From the NCBI RefSeq assembly GCF_030209835.1, contig NZ_JARVRF010000061.1, forward strand, positions 1 to 64,000: a stretch of 64,000 bases of DNA, given 5' to 3'. This document shows, one piece after another, positions 33,753 through 42,491 of this stretch. Each line of letters opens with the position of its first letter. Positions within the stretch are counted from its first letter, which is position 1. The stretch is from Arthrobacter sp. efr-133-R2A-120 (GTDB taxonomy: Bacteria > Actinomycetota > Actinomycetes > Actinomycetales > Micrococcaceae). Below the pieces are notes generated by a model. The model saw only the letters and a program-made list of their open reading frames with translations. It searched no databases and had not been told where the DNA came from. The translations under genes were made by a program, and so were the position numbers.

Positions 33753-34702
33753 GTCATGGAACATACGTCGTCACCCTTGGCGAAACCATGGCGCTCATGG
33801 CTTCGGACAAGGCCGGCCCGCTGGCCCATGCGTCCACCTTGAGCCTTGGCATCGGAGGTTCTGAATCGAACGTGGCCATTGGCCTGCAACGCTTGGGTGT
33901 CCAGGCTGTCTGGTGCGGCCGGATCGGGGCGGATTCGCTCGGCCAGCTTGTGGAGCGGGAGATCCGCGCCGAGGGCGTCGTCGTCCACGTGACGGTGGAC
34001 GACGACGCGCCCACCGGCCTGATGATCAAGGAACGCCGGACCCCGACAGCCCAGAAGGTTGCGTACTATCGCTCCGGCAGTGCGGGTTCCCGGATTGCGC
34101 CCGACGACGTCGACGAACGGCTGATTGCGGGGGCGGCGTTGCTCCATGTCAGCGGGATCACCCCGGCACTCTCTCCGCAGGCCGCTTCCACCCTTCACTA
34201 CGCTATCGCCGCGGCCAAAGCAGCCGGCGTTCCGGTCTCTTTCGACCTGAATTACCGCAGCAAGCTCTGGGACGCCGGGACCGCCGGACGCGCCTACCGC
34301 GAGATTATCGCGCATGTCGACATCGTTTTCGCGGGCCTTGAGGAGGCCGAAGTCGCGATCGGGACAGCCCGCGACGCCGAAGAGGCCGCCCGATGCATCG
34401 CTGCCATGGGTCCGAGCCAAGTGGTTATCAAGCTGGGTGCAGATGGCGCCTTGGCATTCATCGACGGCCAACTCTTCAGACAGGAGGCGATGGCAATCGA
34501 CGTCCTCGATACCGTGGGCGCCGGCGACGCGTTCGTGGCCGGATACCTCGCCGAATTCGTAGAGGGCCTGGGCGCGGAGGAACGTCTTCGGACAGCAGTG
34601 AGCACGGGGGCTTTTGTGTGCCTTGTGCCCGGCGACTGGGAGGGGCTCCCCCGGCGCGATGAGCTGCGACTCCTCGGCAACGGTGAACCGGTCAGTCGAT
34701 GA
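33749..34702 (+). CDS. kdgK: 2-keto-3-deoxygluconate kinase, PfkB family
   Basis: Sugar kinase of 317 residues that phosphorylates KDG to KDPG. PfkB signatures: GGSESNVAIGLQRLG near residue 31 and DTVGAGDAFVAGYLAEF with catalytic D260. FDLNYRSKLWD is typical of KDG kinases. Placement with eda and manD supports KDG rather than fructose or ribose. Last gene of the operon; no clear terminator hairpin follows in the next 200 bases. Confidence 0.92.
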   Translation: MSHGTYVVTLGETMALMASDKAGPLAHASTLSLGIGGSESNVAIGLQRLGVQAVWCGRIGADSLGQLVEREIRAEGVVVHVTVDDDAPTGLMIKERRTPTAQKVAYYRSGSAGSRIAPDDVDERLIAGAALLHVSGITPALSPQAASTLHYAIAAAKAAGVPVSFDLNYRSKLWDAGTAGRAYREIIAHVDIVFAGLEEAEVAIGTARDAEEAARCIAAMGPSQVVIKLGADGALAFIDGQLFRQEAMAIDVLDTVGAGDAFVAGYLAEFVEGLGAEERLRTAVSTGAFVCLVPGDWEGLPRRDELRLLGNGEPVSR

Positions 34703-34924
34703 GCACATCGTGACAACCGTTCCCGGGACCATGGCGCGGCTTGGCTGAGACAGTGGAGCAGCGCGTGGCCGTCATTTCGACAACCCTCGACCTGGCCCGC
34801 CAGGCCGAACCGTAACTTTCCCTTCGTCCGGGACGATTACCGCAGAGGGGACGAATGTCCACGTCCCGGCAAGGGGGCCTAGACTGTACGGGCTCCGTCG
34901 GTTCAAAGAATGCGAGGTGAAACC

Positions 34925-36214
34925 GTGCCGGATGGCCCTATCACTGGGGACAGCGAGGCTCTTGTTGCGGGTAGGTACAGGCTGGGAACGCTGATCGGCC
35001 GCGGCGCGACCGCGTCGGTGTACCGGGCGCAGGACGAGAGGCTAGGCCGCGACGTGGCGCTAAAGCTCTTTGCTCCCCTGCTCAGCGGGCCGGACGAGCT
35101 CGCCCGGCATGAAAACGAGATGCGGCTCCTTGCGACATTCAACCATCCGTCGCTCGTGACTCTCTTCGACGCCGGTACCGACCATCGGGACCCGGAGCAT
35201 GCCCGGACATTCCTCACTATGGAACTGATTCACGGTCCTGACCTGTACGCCAGATTGCGGGACCGACCGCTGACCACCCGGGACGTAGCCCACATAGGAG
35301 CGGATCTGGCGTCTGCCCTGGAATACATCCATGGGCGCGGGATCATCCACCGCGATATCAAACCCGCGAATGTCCTCCTGGCCGATTCCCCCGTAGGATC
35401 CCCCATCCGGCCTAAGCTCACCGACTTCGGAATCGCCCGCATCATCGAGGGAACGCGCCTCACCGCAACAGGCACGATGGTGGGAACCGCCGCATACCTG
35501 AGCCCGGAACAGGCCACCGGCTCTGCCCTCGGACCGGCCAGCGACATCTACTCCCTCGGACTCCTGCTCCTCGAATGCCTGACCGGAAAGCTCGAATACC
35601 CGGGAACCAGCGTGGAGTCGGCCGTTGCCAGGCTCCACCGCCCACCCCGTGTGCCGCAGGCCCTTGGGACGCGGTGGGTTGACCTCCTGACCGCCATGAC
35701 ATCGACTGAGCCCTCTGCGCGTCCCGGCGCACTGGAGGTTGAGCAAGCACTCCGGGATGCCTTCAGTTCCGGCGTCCCCGCGGCGACGCCCGTTGCCCCG
35801 AACGGAGCGACGCAGAGCCTTCCCCGTATGCCCGATCGCCCGCCCCGCACAGCAAAGGCAACTATCCAGATGCGGGTGCAGCCCGCGGCAGCGCCAGGCG
35901 AAAACGCGGGCGATGGCGCCGCGATCGGTCCGGCCGTAGGAAACAGGCGCGAATGGCGAGGGAAGCACGTAAGCCGCGCGCGCAGACTTGCGTGGGCTGT
36001 CGGCGCGGCACTTCTCACCACCGCCCTGGTGATCGTTGGTGTGAGCGCCTTCCAGCCGCCTGCTCCCGCCGCCCCGGCCCCGTCCGTCTCGGCAACGCCC
36101 ACGCCCAGCGCCTCAACGCCAACGCCGTCACCGAGCATTGAGCCATCGACGCCGGTTCCCGTAGCACCGGCCCCAGGGCACCGCAAGGGCAACGGCAAGG
36201 GTAATGGCGGCTAA
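34925..36214 (+). CDS. Membrane Ser/Thr protein kinase, Pkn type
   Basis: Eukaryotic-like kinase of 429 residues. The kinase domain (about 17-275) has G25-RGATASV, ATP lysine K47, catalytic D144 in IHRDIKPANVLL, D167-FG, and an activation loop with TRLTATGTMVGTAAYLSPEQ. A basic stretch precedes one transmembrane helix (about 354-377); outside lies a short Pro/Ala/Thr/Ser tail ending in Gly-Asn-Lys repeats, with no PASTA domains. I prefer GTG 34925 because AGGTGA precedes it; ATG 34910 would add five residues and has no site. No phosphatase or obvious substrate is adjacent. Confidence 0.9.
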   Translation: MPDGPITGDSEALVAGRYRLGTLIGRGATASVYRAQDERLGRDVALKLFAPLLSGPDELARHENEMRLLATFNHPSLVTLFDAGTDHRDPEHARTFLTMELIHGPDLYARLRDRPLTTRDVAHIGADLASALEYIHGRGIIHRDIKPANVLLADSPVGSPIRPKLTDFGIARIIEGTRLTATGTMVGTAAYLSPEQATGSALGPASDIYSLGLLLLECLTGKLEYPGTSVESAVARLHRPPRVPQALGTRWVDLLTAMTSTEPSARPGALEVEQALRDAFSSGVPAATPVAPNGATQSLPRMPDRPPRTAKATIQMRVQPAAAPGENAGDGAAIGPAVGNRREWRGKHVSRARRLAWAVGAALLTTALVIVGVSAFQPPAPAAPAPSVSATPTPSASTPTPSPSIEPSTPVPVAPAPGHRKGNGKGNGG

Positions 36215-36241
36215 GAACGGTCCCGACGGCAACGACGGTTG

Positions 36242-36499
36242 CTAGAGTCCGCTATCGCGGCTGTCCCTCGTCACGATTCGTTCCCCGGTTGCCGGGTCTA
36301 CAGTGGCGCGGCTTTCGGTGATTCGACGGGTCCGGCGCGGGCCGAACACAACGAGGGAAACGATCAGGCCGATGACGCCAGCGACCATAAGGATGTAGCC
36401 GACCATGTGGAGGTCGATGAATGACACGACGTCTCCGGGGATGGCGAAGGCCAGAATAGCGCCGATGGCAATAAGGAAGATGGATGATCCGATACCCAC
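36242..36499 (-). CDS. DUF6458-type small membrane protein
   Basis: An 85-residue protein with two transmembrane helices (about 4-19 and 29-52: SIFLIAIGAILAFAIPG and VGYILMVAGVIGLIVSLVVFG) and a basic, polar tail. The pattern matches the DUF6458 family, of unknown function. The start is GTG 36499, preceded by AGGAGG at a proper 7-base spacing; the frame to 36562 is an extension. It converges with the kinase gene 27 bases away. Confidence 0.75.
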   Translation of the reverse strand: MGIGSSIFLIAIGAILAFAIPGDVVSFIDLHMVGYILMVAGVIGLIVSLVVFGPRRTRRITESRATVDPATGERIVTRDSRDSGL

Positions 36500-36625
36500 T
36501 GCTGTACCTCCTGCTGAACCGCGGACCCGGCGGTGGCGGGTAATACTAAGCTTGCTTGGCATCGCCTAAGCTACACGCCGGCGCCCCATCCGGCAACCAC
36601 ATCCCAAATAGCGCCGAGCTGCAGA

Positions 36626-36669
36626 AATGGCCGGGTCCGCACTCTTTTCAGAGCGCGGACCCGGCCATT
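36626..36669 (-). terminator. Terminator hairpin after ppm1
   Basis: A perfect 15-bp inverted repeat (36626-36640 with 36655-36669, arms AATGGCCGGGTCCGC) whose stem extends inward by CTC/GAG. It starts 11 bases after the ppm1 stop on the minus strand and is followed by TTTCTGC. Confidence 0.8.
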
Positions 36670-36680
36670 GCCTGTTTGGC

Positions 36681-37424
36681 CTACTTTGAGACCGGAGTCT
36701 TCTTCCCAGTCAACGCGGCCCAACGGGAGGCCAGCCCCCACTTGGTGACGTTGATCATGGCCTCAACAACAATGTTGCCGCTCATCTTGGAGGCCCCGAG
36801 CTCGCGCTCCACGAAGGTGATGGGGCGTTCAACAATCTTCAGGCCGAGCTTGGCGACCCGCCATGCCAAGTCCACCTGGAAGCCGTAGCCAACCGATTCG
36901 ACTTGGTCCAGCTTGAGCGCCTCAAGGGTGCTGCGGCGGAACGCACGGTAGCCGCCGGTGATGTCTTTGATCTTCAAGCCAAGCATGAGCCGGGCATAGG
37001 TGCTGCCCGTGCGTGAAATCGCCTGGCGGTAGAGGGGCCAGTTCACCGTGCCGCCACCCGGAACCCAGCGTGAGCCCATGGCGAGGTCGGCGCCATCGTT
37101 GATCGCGTCCAGCAGCAACGGCAGTTGCTCTGGCTGGTGCGAACCATCGGCGTCCATCTCAACGAGGACGTCATAACCTGCGGCCATACCCCACTTGAAT
37201 CCGGCAATATACGCGGCCCCGAGGCCTTCCTTGCCCTTGCGGTGCAGGACATGGACCTGGCTGTCCTCGGCGGCGATGCTGTCGGCGAGCTGTCCCGTGC
37301 CGTCAGGGCTGTTGTCATCGACAACCAGGACGTCGGAGGCGGGCACAGCCGCGCGCAGCCGTCCGAGGGTCTTGGGTAGCGATTCCAGCTCGTTGTACGT
37401 GGGGATGATCGTCAGGACACGCAA
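36681..37424 (-). CDS. ppm1: Polyprenol-phosphate mannosyltransferase, GT2 family
   Basis: A 247-residue glycosyltransferase that transfers mannose from GDP-mannose to polyprenyl phosphate, giving the donor used for protein O-mannosylation and lipoglycans. GT2 motifs: VLTIIPTYNEL, VVDDNSPDGTG, and the catalytic VEMDADGSHQPEQ, followed by GSRWVPGGGTVNWP and an amphipathic RPITFVERELGASKM region. It lacks the N-acyltransferase or other membrane domain fused in some mycobacterial forms. No Shine-Dalgarno is strong; AAGGCCTCTTC lies before the ATG. A TATAAT on the minus strand (37504-37499) suggests its own promoter with a leader of about 70 bases. Confidence 0.9.
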   Translation of the reverse strand: MRVLTIIPTYNELESLPKTLGRLRAAVPASDVLVVDDNSPDGTGQLADSIAAEDSQVHVLHRKGKEGLGAAYIAGFKWGMAAGYDVLVEMDADGSHQPEQLPLLLDAINDGADLAMGSRWVPGGGTVNWPLYRQAISRTGSTYARLMLGLKIKDITGGYRAFRRSTLEALKLDQVESVGYGFQVDLAWRVAKLGLKIVERPITFVERELGASKMSGNIVVEAMINVTKWGLASRWAALTGKKTPVSK

Positions 37425-37498
37425 GAAGAGGCCTTTCCTTGATGGAGCGGTCAGTGGGCCGGAGCAGCAGCGTGGCTGGCATTCAGGCGCAACTCTCC

Positions 37499-37504
37499 AT
37501 TATA
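37499..37504 (-). promoter_or_regulatory. Candidate -10 box (TATAAT) upstream of ppm1
   Basis: A perfect TATAAT on the minus strand 75 bases before the ppm1 start. No good -35 box is found at 16-18 bases. Confidence 0.4.
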
Positions 37505-37519
37505 GGACGACAACTTGAC

Positions 37520-37757
37520 GCACCCGGGCCACTTGTGGCTTCCGCCACACAAGTCGCGCGTGGCCGCGGGCAGGTCCACAAGCCCAGGTCCAGTGCCGGC
37601 CCGCGTGTTGAACTCGAGGCCGAACCGTTTTCTGCAGCACCGTGGACCTGCCCACTACGAGTGCCGCGGTCTTGGAAAACGGGTCCGTTGACTGTTTTTG
37701 GCAGCGGACCCCACCGCGGCCAGACAACCAGGTGTTCCCTGTGGAAGCCTGTTGACC
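37520..37757 (-). ncRNA. Candidate structured RNA or long leader with competing stems
   Basis: The 435-base gap between ppm1 and the amidohydrolase has no convincing reading frame but many exact inverted repeats. TGGCCGCGG (37722-37714, minus) pairs with CCGCGGCCA (37569-37561); GGGCAGGTCCAC (37653-37642) pairs with 37579-37568, 12 bp; GGGTCCG (37711-37705) pairs with 37687-37681; GCCGCGGT (37720-37713) can instead pair with 37670-37663, excluding the first stem; and a bulged 9-bp hairpin with a GGAA loop lies at 37554-37531. A minus-strand promoter precedes it (TTGACA 37789-37784, 16 bases, TAGCAT 37767-37762). It may be a stand-alone RNA or the 5' leader of ppm1. I match it to no known RNA family. 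Confidence 0.5.
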
Positions 37758-37761
37758 CTAA

Positions 37762-37789
37762 ATGCTACGGACTTCACAAATCCTGTCAA
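37762..37789 (-). promoter_or_regulatory. Sigma-70-type promoter facing the candidate RNA
   Basis: Minus-strand TTGACA (37789-37784) is a perfect -35 box, with TAGCAT (37767-37762) after 16 bases. Predicted start is near 37755. Confidence 0.55.
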
Positions 37790-37860
37790 GCGCCGCCTGA
37801 GCTGGGGCTTTGTTCATACACGCAGGTCAGGGGCCCTCAGGACCAGCAAACGATCTGCAA

Positions 37861-39537
37861 CTATGACCGCAAAGTTTCACTCGCGAAGATCTCCTGGCCT
37901 TCGCGCACGGTCAGCAGGCAAGCGGGATCGCTGCCGCTGTCCAGCGCGGGGAGGAGGGGCGTTCGTGCGCGTGGATCAGTGGACCAGGACTGGACGCGGT
38001 CGTCGGCAACTTGCACCATCAGTTCCTCGACTTCCCACACCGCAAAACTTGCCGGGGCCCCGGGGACCAATTGCCCCATGAGTGGATTGCGCTCTTTGCT
38101 GGCCCGCCAACCGGCCCGGGTGTGTCCGAGGAACGCTGCCCGCGCCGAGATGCGTTGATCCGGATTGCTGTGTTCCAAGCATGCCCGCACGCTGGACCAG
38201 GGGCGCAACGGGGTGACAGGGCTATCGCTTCCGAAGCACACCGGCACGCCCTTGGAGTAATACGACGCGAAGGGGTTCATGGCCAGGCTTCGCTCCCCCA
38301 GGCGCTGCTCATACAGTTTCCCTGGCCCGCCCCAGGCGGCATCGAAGGCGGGCTGTGCGCTCACCGTAATCGAATACTTCGCCAGCCGGGCGAGATCGCC
38401 GGCGTCCGCCATTTCCACGTGTTCGAGCCGGTGCGCAGCGGCACGTACCCTCTGCTCACCCACTTCCGACGCGGCACGGTCCAAGGCATCGAGCGCCGTC
38501 TTGAGTCCCGCGTCGCCAATGACGTGGAAGCCTGCCTGGATGCCGAGCGCCGAACACGCGGCAAAGTGGCCGGCGGCTTCGTCGACGGAGAGGTACAGGC
38601 TTCCGCGGTGGCCCGGCGCGTCGGCGTAGTCTGCGCTAATCACGGCCGTTCGCGATCCGATGGAACCGTCGATGTTCAAATCACCGGCCAGGCCAAGGAC
38701 GGGAACGCCCAAGCCTACCAGGATGGCAGAGGCGTGCTCGGCCGAGGTGGCCAGTTCGCCCCAATAGGGAAGGATTCCGGGGACGCCCGCCAGGCCCTCA
38801 TTCCACGATGCGGAGTTCCACGACACGGACATCCGGAGGTCTTCGACACTGCAAATGTGCGGTGCCGCCATTTCGGCCAAGGCGACATAGCCGTTGGCGG
38901 CGGCCTCGCGGAGGGCCAGTTCCTGGTATCGGCGGCGTTCGGCGTCGGGGAACTGCCTGGCAGCCAGCCGGGCAGCAGTGTGGGCGGCCCTCAGGACGTG
39001 CGCTGAACCGTCGTACCCGTCGATGCCATCCAGGCCGGCCGCGGACGCCAAGGAGGATGAGGCAAGGGCCGAGTGCGCATCCACGCGCGCCAGGTACACC
39101 TTGCGCCCGCCGGCGGCGCGGTCGAGCTCCTCGGGCGTGGGGAGCGTCCTTTCGTGCCACACGGACTCGTCCCAACCGTGGCCAAGCACTGTGGCGGTAG
39201 TGCCGAGAGCCTTGGCGGCCAGGGCGACGGCGTCGAGCAGTTCCCGTGCGGAGTGGACCCCGGCCAGTTGGAGGGAATCCGAAGCAATTCCGGTCTCCGT
39301 GAGGTGCATGTGCGAGTCCACGAAACCGGGCGCCAGCAAGGCCCCCCCGAGATCGATGACCTCCATCGAAGAATCGGCGATCGAGGTAGCTGCCTGCTCC
39401 GAACCAACCCAGGCGACAGTGTCGCCGTCAACCAGCATTGCGGTCGCGAAGGGATCGGCGGCCGTGTAGACGGAGCCGTTCCGGTACATCGTGACCTTGC
39501 GGGGACGGGTATCGGCGGGCACGCCTGGATGGGTCAT
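37861..39537 (-). CDS. Amidohydrolase family 3 protein (YtcJ-like)
   Basis: Metal-dependent hydrolase of 558 residues. An N-terminal beta-strip (VTMYRNGSVYTAADP ... AWVGSE) leads into the metal-binding APGFVDSHMHLTETG; later come FHVIGDAG, AAHRLEHVEMAD and VCFGSDSPVTPLRPWSSVRA, matching the YtcJ/AepA group. Substrates (amides, imides or formamides) are not predictable. The ATG at 39537 has AAGGAGCATTTCC upstream. It lies 32 bases after the HelY helicase stop, so it may be the last gene of that operon. Confidence 0.87.
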   Translation of the reverse strand: MTHPGVPADTRPRKVTMYRNGSVYTAADPFATAMLVDGDTVAWVGSEQAATSIADSSMEVIDLGGALLAPGFVDSHMHLTETGIASDSLQLAGVHSARELLDAVALAAKALGTTATVLGHGWDESVWHERTLPTPEELDRAAGGRKVYLARVDAHSALASSSLASAAGLDGIDGYDGSAHVLRAAHTAARLAARQFPDAERRRYQELALREAAANGYVALAEMAAPHICSVEDLRMSVSWNSASWNEGLAGVPGILPYWGELATSAEHASAILVGLGVPVLGLAGDLNIDGSIGSRTAVISADYADAPGHRGSLYLSVDEAAGHFAACSALGIQAGFHVIGDAGLKTALDALDRAASEVGEQRVRAAAHRLEHVEMADAGDLARLAKYSITVSAQPAFDAAWGGPGKLYEQRLGERSLAMNPFASYYSKGVPVCFGSDSPVTPLRPWSSVRACLEHSNPDQRISARAAFLGHTRAGWRASKERNPLMGQLVPGAPASFAVWEVEELMVQVADDRVQSWSTDPRARTPLLPALDSGSDPACLLTVREGQEIFASETLRS

Positions 39538-39569
39538 GGAAATGCTCCTTGCTGGGAATCAGTGGTGGG

Positions 39570-42467
39570 TCAGGAGACGTTGGAATACGCGACGACGCCG
39601 CGGCGGACCAAGTCGATCGCCTCGCGGCACATCTTGGTCTGGCGCCGTTCGAGCCCTGGAATCTTGGCCATCTGGTCCAACAGGTCGATCACTTGCTTCG
39701 CCCAGCGCACAAAGTCGCCCGCAGCGAGGTCGGTGCCGCTGAGAACCTCTTGAAGATGGCGGCCCTTGGCCCATTTGAAGATGGGCCACACGAGTCCCAG
39801 TTCCGGCTCAGCGGTCAACGGCAGCCTGTTCTTGTCCTCGACGTCCTCCAGCGCAGACCACTCACGCACCACGATGTCCACGGATGTTTCGAGGGATACG
39901 GACGGCATTTTGGGCCGCAGGCCGCGATCGTCGCGCTTGGCTTGGTAGACCATCGTGCTGGCCAGCGCGGCCAGCTCGGCGGCGTCGAGGTCCTTGATGG
40001 CCCCTTGCCGTATGGATTGCGAGATCAGCAGGTCTTTTTCGCCGTAGATGCGGCGCAGGCGCTGGCCGTCCGCGCTGATGGTGACATGGCCGGCGTCGGA
40101 CGTCTGGAGGTAACCGTAGGCGGCGAGGACATCGCAGACGCGGTCAAATGTCTTCGCGATCGTATTGGTACGGCCCTGGATCTGCCGCACGAGCCCATCG
40201 GTTTCATGGCGCAGTTTCCACCAGCGCTCGGCCCAACGGGCATGGTCCTCGCGCTCGCTGCAGCCGTGGCAAGGATGGGCGCGCAGTGCCCGGCGGAGGT
40301 CCGCGATCTTCTTTTCCTGGTCCGGCATGTAACGTGCCCGGCCGAAGTCCTCGCTCCGGTTCGTGCCGCGGGCCGGCGGACGTCCCTCGCGCACGGCGTT
40401 CCGCATGGCGGATGCCAGATCACGACGGGATTTGGGCAGCTTCGCGTTGAACGACTTGGGAATCCGGATCCAGGACACAGGAGCAACCGGCCCCTCGACT
40501 TCGTGGGCACCGATCCTGTGCAGCTGGTTGTCTTCCGTCAGGACAGCGGGCCGCGGTTCACGCGAGTTGGGATCGGCGTTGAGCACGACGGCGTAACCCG
40601 GCGTGCGTCCGCCGGGAACCTTGACGATGTCGCCGGGCATGAGCCGGGCCAAGGAGTCCACGGTCAGCGATTTGCGGGCCCGCGAGGTGCTGCGTGAGGC
40701 AAACTGCTCGGCCTCGCCAAGGTCCCGCCGGAGTTTGGCGTACTCGGTGAAGTCGCCCAGGTGGCACTTCATGGATTCCGCATAGCCGGCCAGCGACTCT
40801 TCGCGGCTTCGAACCTGCCGGGCCAGGCCCACCACGGAGCGGTCCGCCTGGAACTGGGCGAACGACGATTCAAGGATTTGCCGTGCCCGTGGCCGGCCGA
40901 ACTGGGCAATCAAGTTGATGCTCATGTTGTACGTGGGACGGAAGCTCGAGTTGAGCGGATAGGTGCGCCGCGAAGCGAGGCCGGCGACGGCGGCGGGATC
41001 AGTACCCGGTTGCCACAGGACCACGGCGTGGCCTTCGACATCGATTCCACGCCTTCCGGCACGCCCGGTCAACTGGGTGTACTCCCCCGCGGTGATGTTG
41101 ACATGTGCTTCGCCGTTGAACTTGTCGAGCTTCTCCAGGACAACGCAGCGGGCTGGCATGTTGACGCCCAGCGCGAGGGTCTCCGTGGCAAAAACGGCCT
41201 TCACCAGGCCATCGGCGAAGAGCGTCTCCACGACTTCCTTGAAGGTCGGCAGCAAACCGGCGTGGTGTGCGGCGAGCCCGCGGAGCAGTCCGTCACGCCA
41301 GCTCCAGAATCCCAGGACATCGAGGTCGTCGGCGGGAATCTCGCGGCTGGCCTCATCGACCCGGGACGCGATGATCTGTTGCTCGCGCTCCGTTGTGAGC
41401 CACAGCCCGGCGGCGGCACACTGGGCGACTGCCCCGTCACAGCCGGCACGGGAGAAGATGAAGGTAATGGCCGGTAGCAGTCCTTGGCGGTCCAGGCTCG
41501 CAATGATCTGGGGCCGGCTGGCCTTGCGCACCGGACTGCGCTGCTCCCCGGCAGTGTTGTCGCGCTGGCGGTCCTGCCGGCGGCGGCTGCGTCCGCCATG
41601 GCCAAAGCGGCCACGGAAGTTCATCTGGCTTTCCGCCCGGGCCATGGACAATAGTTCCGGGTTGACCTCGAATTCCCGCTGCAGGGGATTCCGCTCAGGC
41701 TCGCGCACTACTTCCGGCGCGGGCGCTTCGCCGTCTGGCGCCTCCGGAGCGATCTCGTCAAAGCTGGTATCCCCCGCAAAGAGATCGACGATCTCACGCC
41801 CTACCATGACGTGCTGCCACAAGGGGACGGGACGGTGTTCGGAGACTATGACGTCCGTGTGTCCGCGCACTGTGTCAAGCCACGCGCCGAACTCTTCCGC
41901 GTTGGACACCGTGGCGCTGAGGGAAACCACTTGCACCTCGCTGGGCAGGTGGATGATCACTTCTTCCCAGACTGCGCCGCGGAAGCGGTCTGCCAGGTAG
42001 TGCACCTCATCCATCACCACGTAGCCAAGGTCCCCCAGGGTGTCCGAGTCCGCGTACAGCATGTTCCTGAGAACCTCAGTGGTCATCACCACAATCGGAG
42101 CTTCGCCGTTGATGGTGGTGTCACCAGTCAGCAGTCCCACGCTTGAGGCACCGTACTTCGCCGAGAGCTCGGAGAATTTCTGGTTGCTCAGTGCTTTGAT
42201 GGGCGTCGTATAGAACGCCTTGAGCCCGCGTTCGAGCGCAAGGTAGATAGCGAACTCGCCCACGATTGTCTTCCCGGCCCCGGTGGGCGCCGCCACCAGC
42301 ACTCCTTTGCCTTCCTGGAGCGAACGGCACGCGTCACGCTGGAAAGCGTCAAGTTCGAACTCCAGCGACTGGGCAAAGGTGCCTAGATAGGTTTTCGACT
42401 CAGCACTCCGCTGCGCTGCGGCTTGAAAGGCTTCTGAGGGCGAAAGGGCCCCTGAATTGGAGGACAT
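39570..42467 (-). CDS. helY: Ski2-like DEAD/DEAH RNA helicase HelY
   Basis: Superfamily 2 helicase of 965 residues: Walker A A60-PTGAGKT, VMTTEVLRNML, DEVH box (153-156), SLSATVSNAEEF (motif III), and motif VI QLTGRAGRRGIDVEGHAVVLW, with a long C-terminal region resembling Ski2/Mtr4 (DSHCT-type). Related proteins unwind RNA for the exosome; the bacterial role is probably RNA turnover. The ATG at 42467 has no Shine-Dalgarno; TAGGCT lies 6 bases upstream, the layout of a leaderless gene, so it may be transcribed separately from tatC, 24 bases away. Confidence 0.93.
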   Translation of the reverse strand: MSSNSGALSPSEAFQAAAQRSAESKTYLGTFAQSLEFELDAFQRDACRSLQEGKGVLVAAPTGAGKTIVGEFAIYLALERGLKAFYTTPIKALSNQKFSELSAKYGASSVGLLTGDTTINGEAPIVVMTTEVLRNMLYADSDTLGDLGYVVMDEVHYLADRFRGAVWEEVIIHLPSEVQVVSLSATVSNAEEFGAWLDTVRGHTDVIVSEHRPVPLWQHVMVGREIVDLFAGDTSFDEIAPEAPDGEAPAPEVVREPERNPLQREFEVNPELLSMARAESQMNFRGRFGHGGRSRRRQDRQRDNTAGEQRSPVRKASRPQIIASLDRQGLLPAITFIFSRAGCDGAVAQCAAAGLWLTTEREQQIIASRVDEASREIPADDLDVLGFWSWRDGLLRGLAAHHAGLLPTFKEVVETLFADGLVKAVFATETLALGVNMPARCVVLEKLDKFNGEAHVNITAGEYTQLTGRAGRRGIDVEGHAVVLWQPGTDPAAVAGLASRRTYPLNSSFRPTYNMSINLIAQFGRPRARQILESSFAQFQADRSVVGLARQVRSREESLAGYAESMKCHLGDFTEYAKLRRDLGEAEQFASRSTSRARKSLTVDSLARLMPGDIVKVPGGRTPGYAVVLNADPNSREPRPAVLTEDNQLHRIGAHEVEGPVAPVSWIRIPKSFNAKLPKSRRDLASAMRNAVREGRPPARGTNRSEDFGRARYMPDQEKKIADLRRALRAHPCHGCSEREDHARWAERWWKLRHETDGLVRQIQGRTNTIAKTFDRVCDVLAAYGYLQTSDAGHVTISADGQRLRRIYGEKDLLISQSIRQGAIKDLDAAELAALASTMVYQAKRDDRGLRPKMPSVSLETSVDIVVREWSALEDVEDKNRLPLTAEPELGLVWPIFKWAKGRHLQEVLSGTDLAAGDFVRWAKQVIDLLDQMAKIPGLERRQTKMCREAIDLVRRGVVAYSNVS

Positions 42468-42479
42468 GCTTCAAGCCTA
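42465..42479 (-). promoter_or_regulatory. Leaderless-type -10 (TAGGCT) before helY
   Basis: TAGGCT (42479-42474, minus) is 6 bases before ATG 42467; no ribosome-binding site is present. Confidence 0.45.
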
Positions 42480-42491
42480 GTGGCCGTGAGA

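Noticed and set aside
37627..37634. CAGAAAAC on the minus strand, reminiscent of RNase P RNA
   Set aside because: The GAGGAAAGTCC core and other conserved RNase P segments are missing, so I do not call rnpB.
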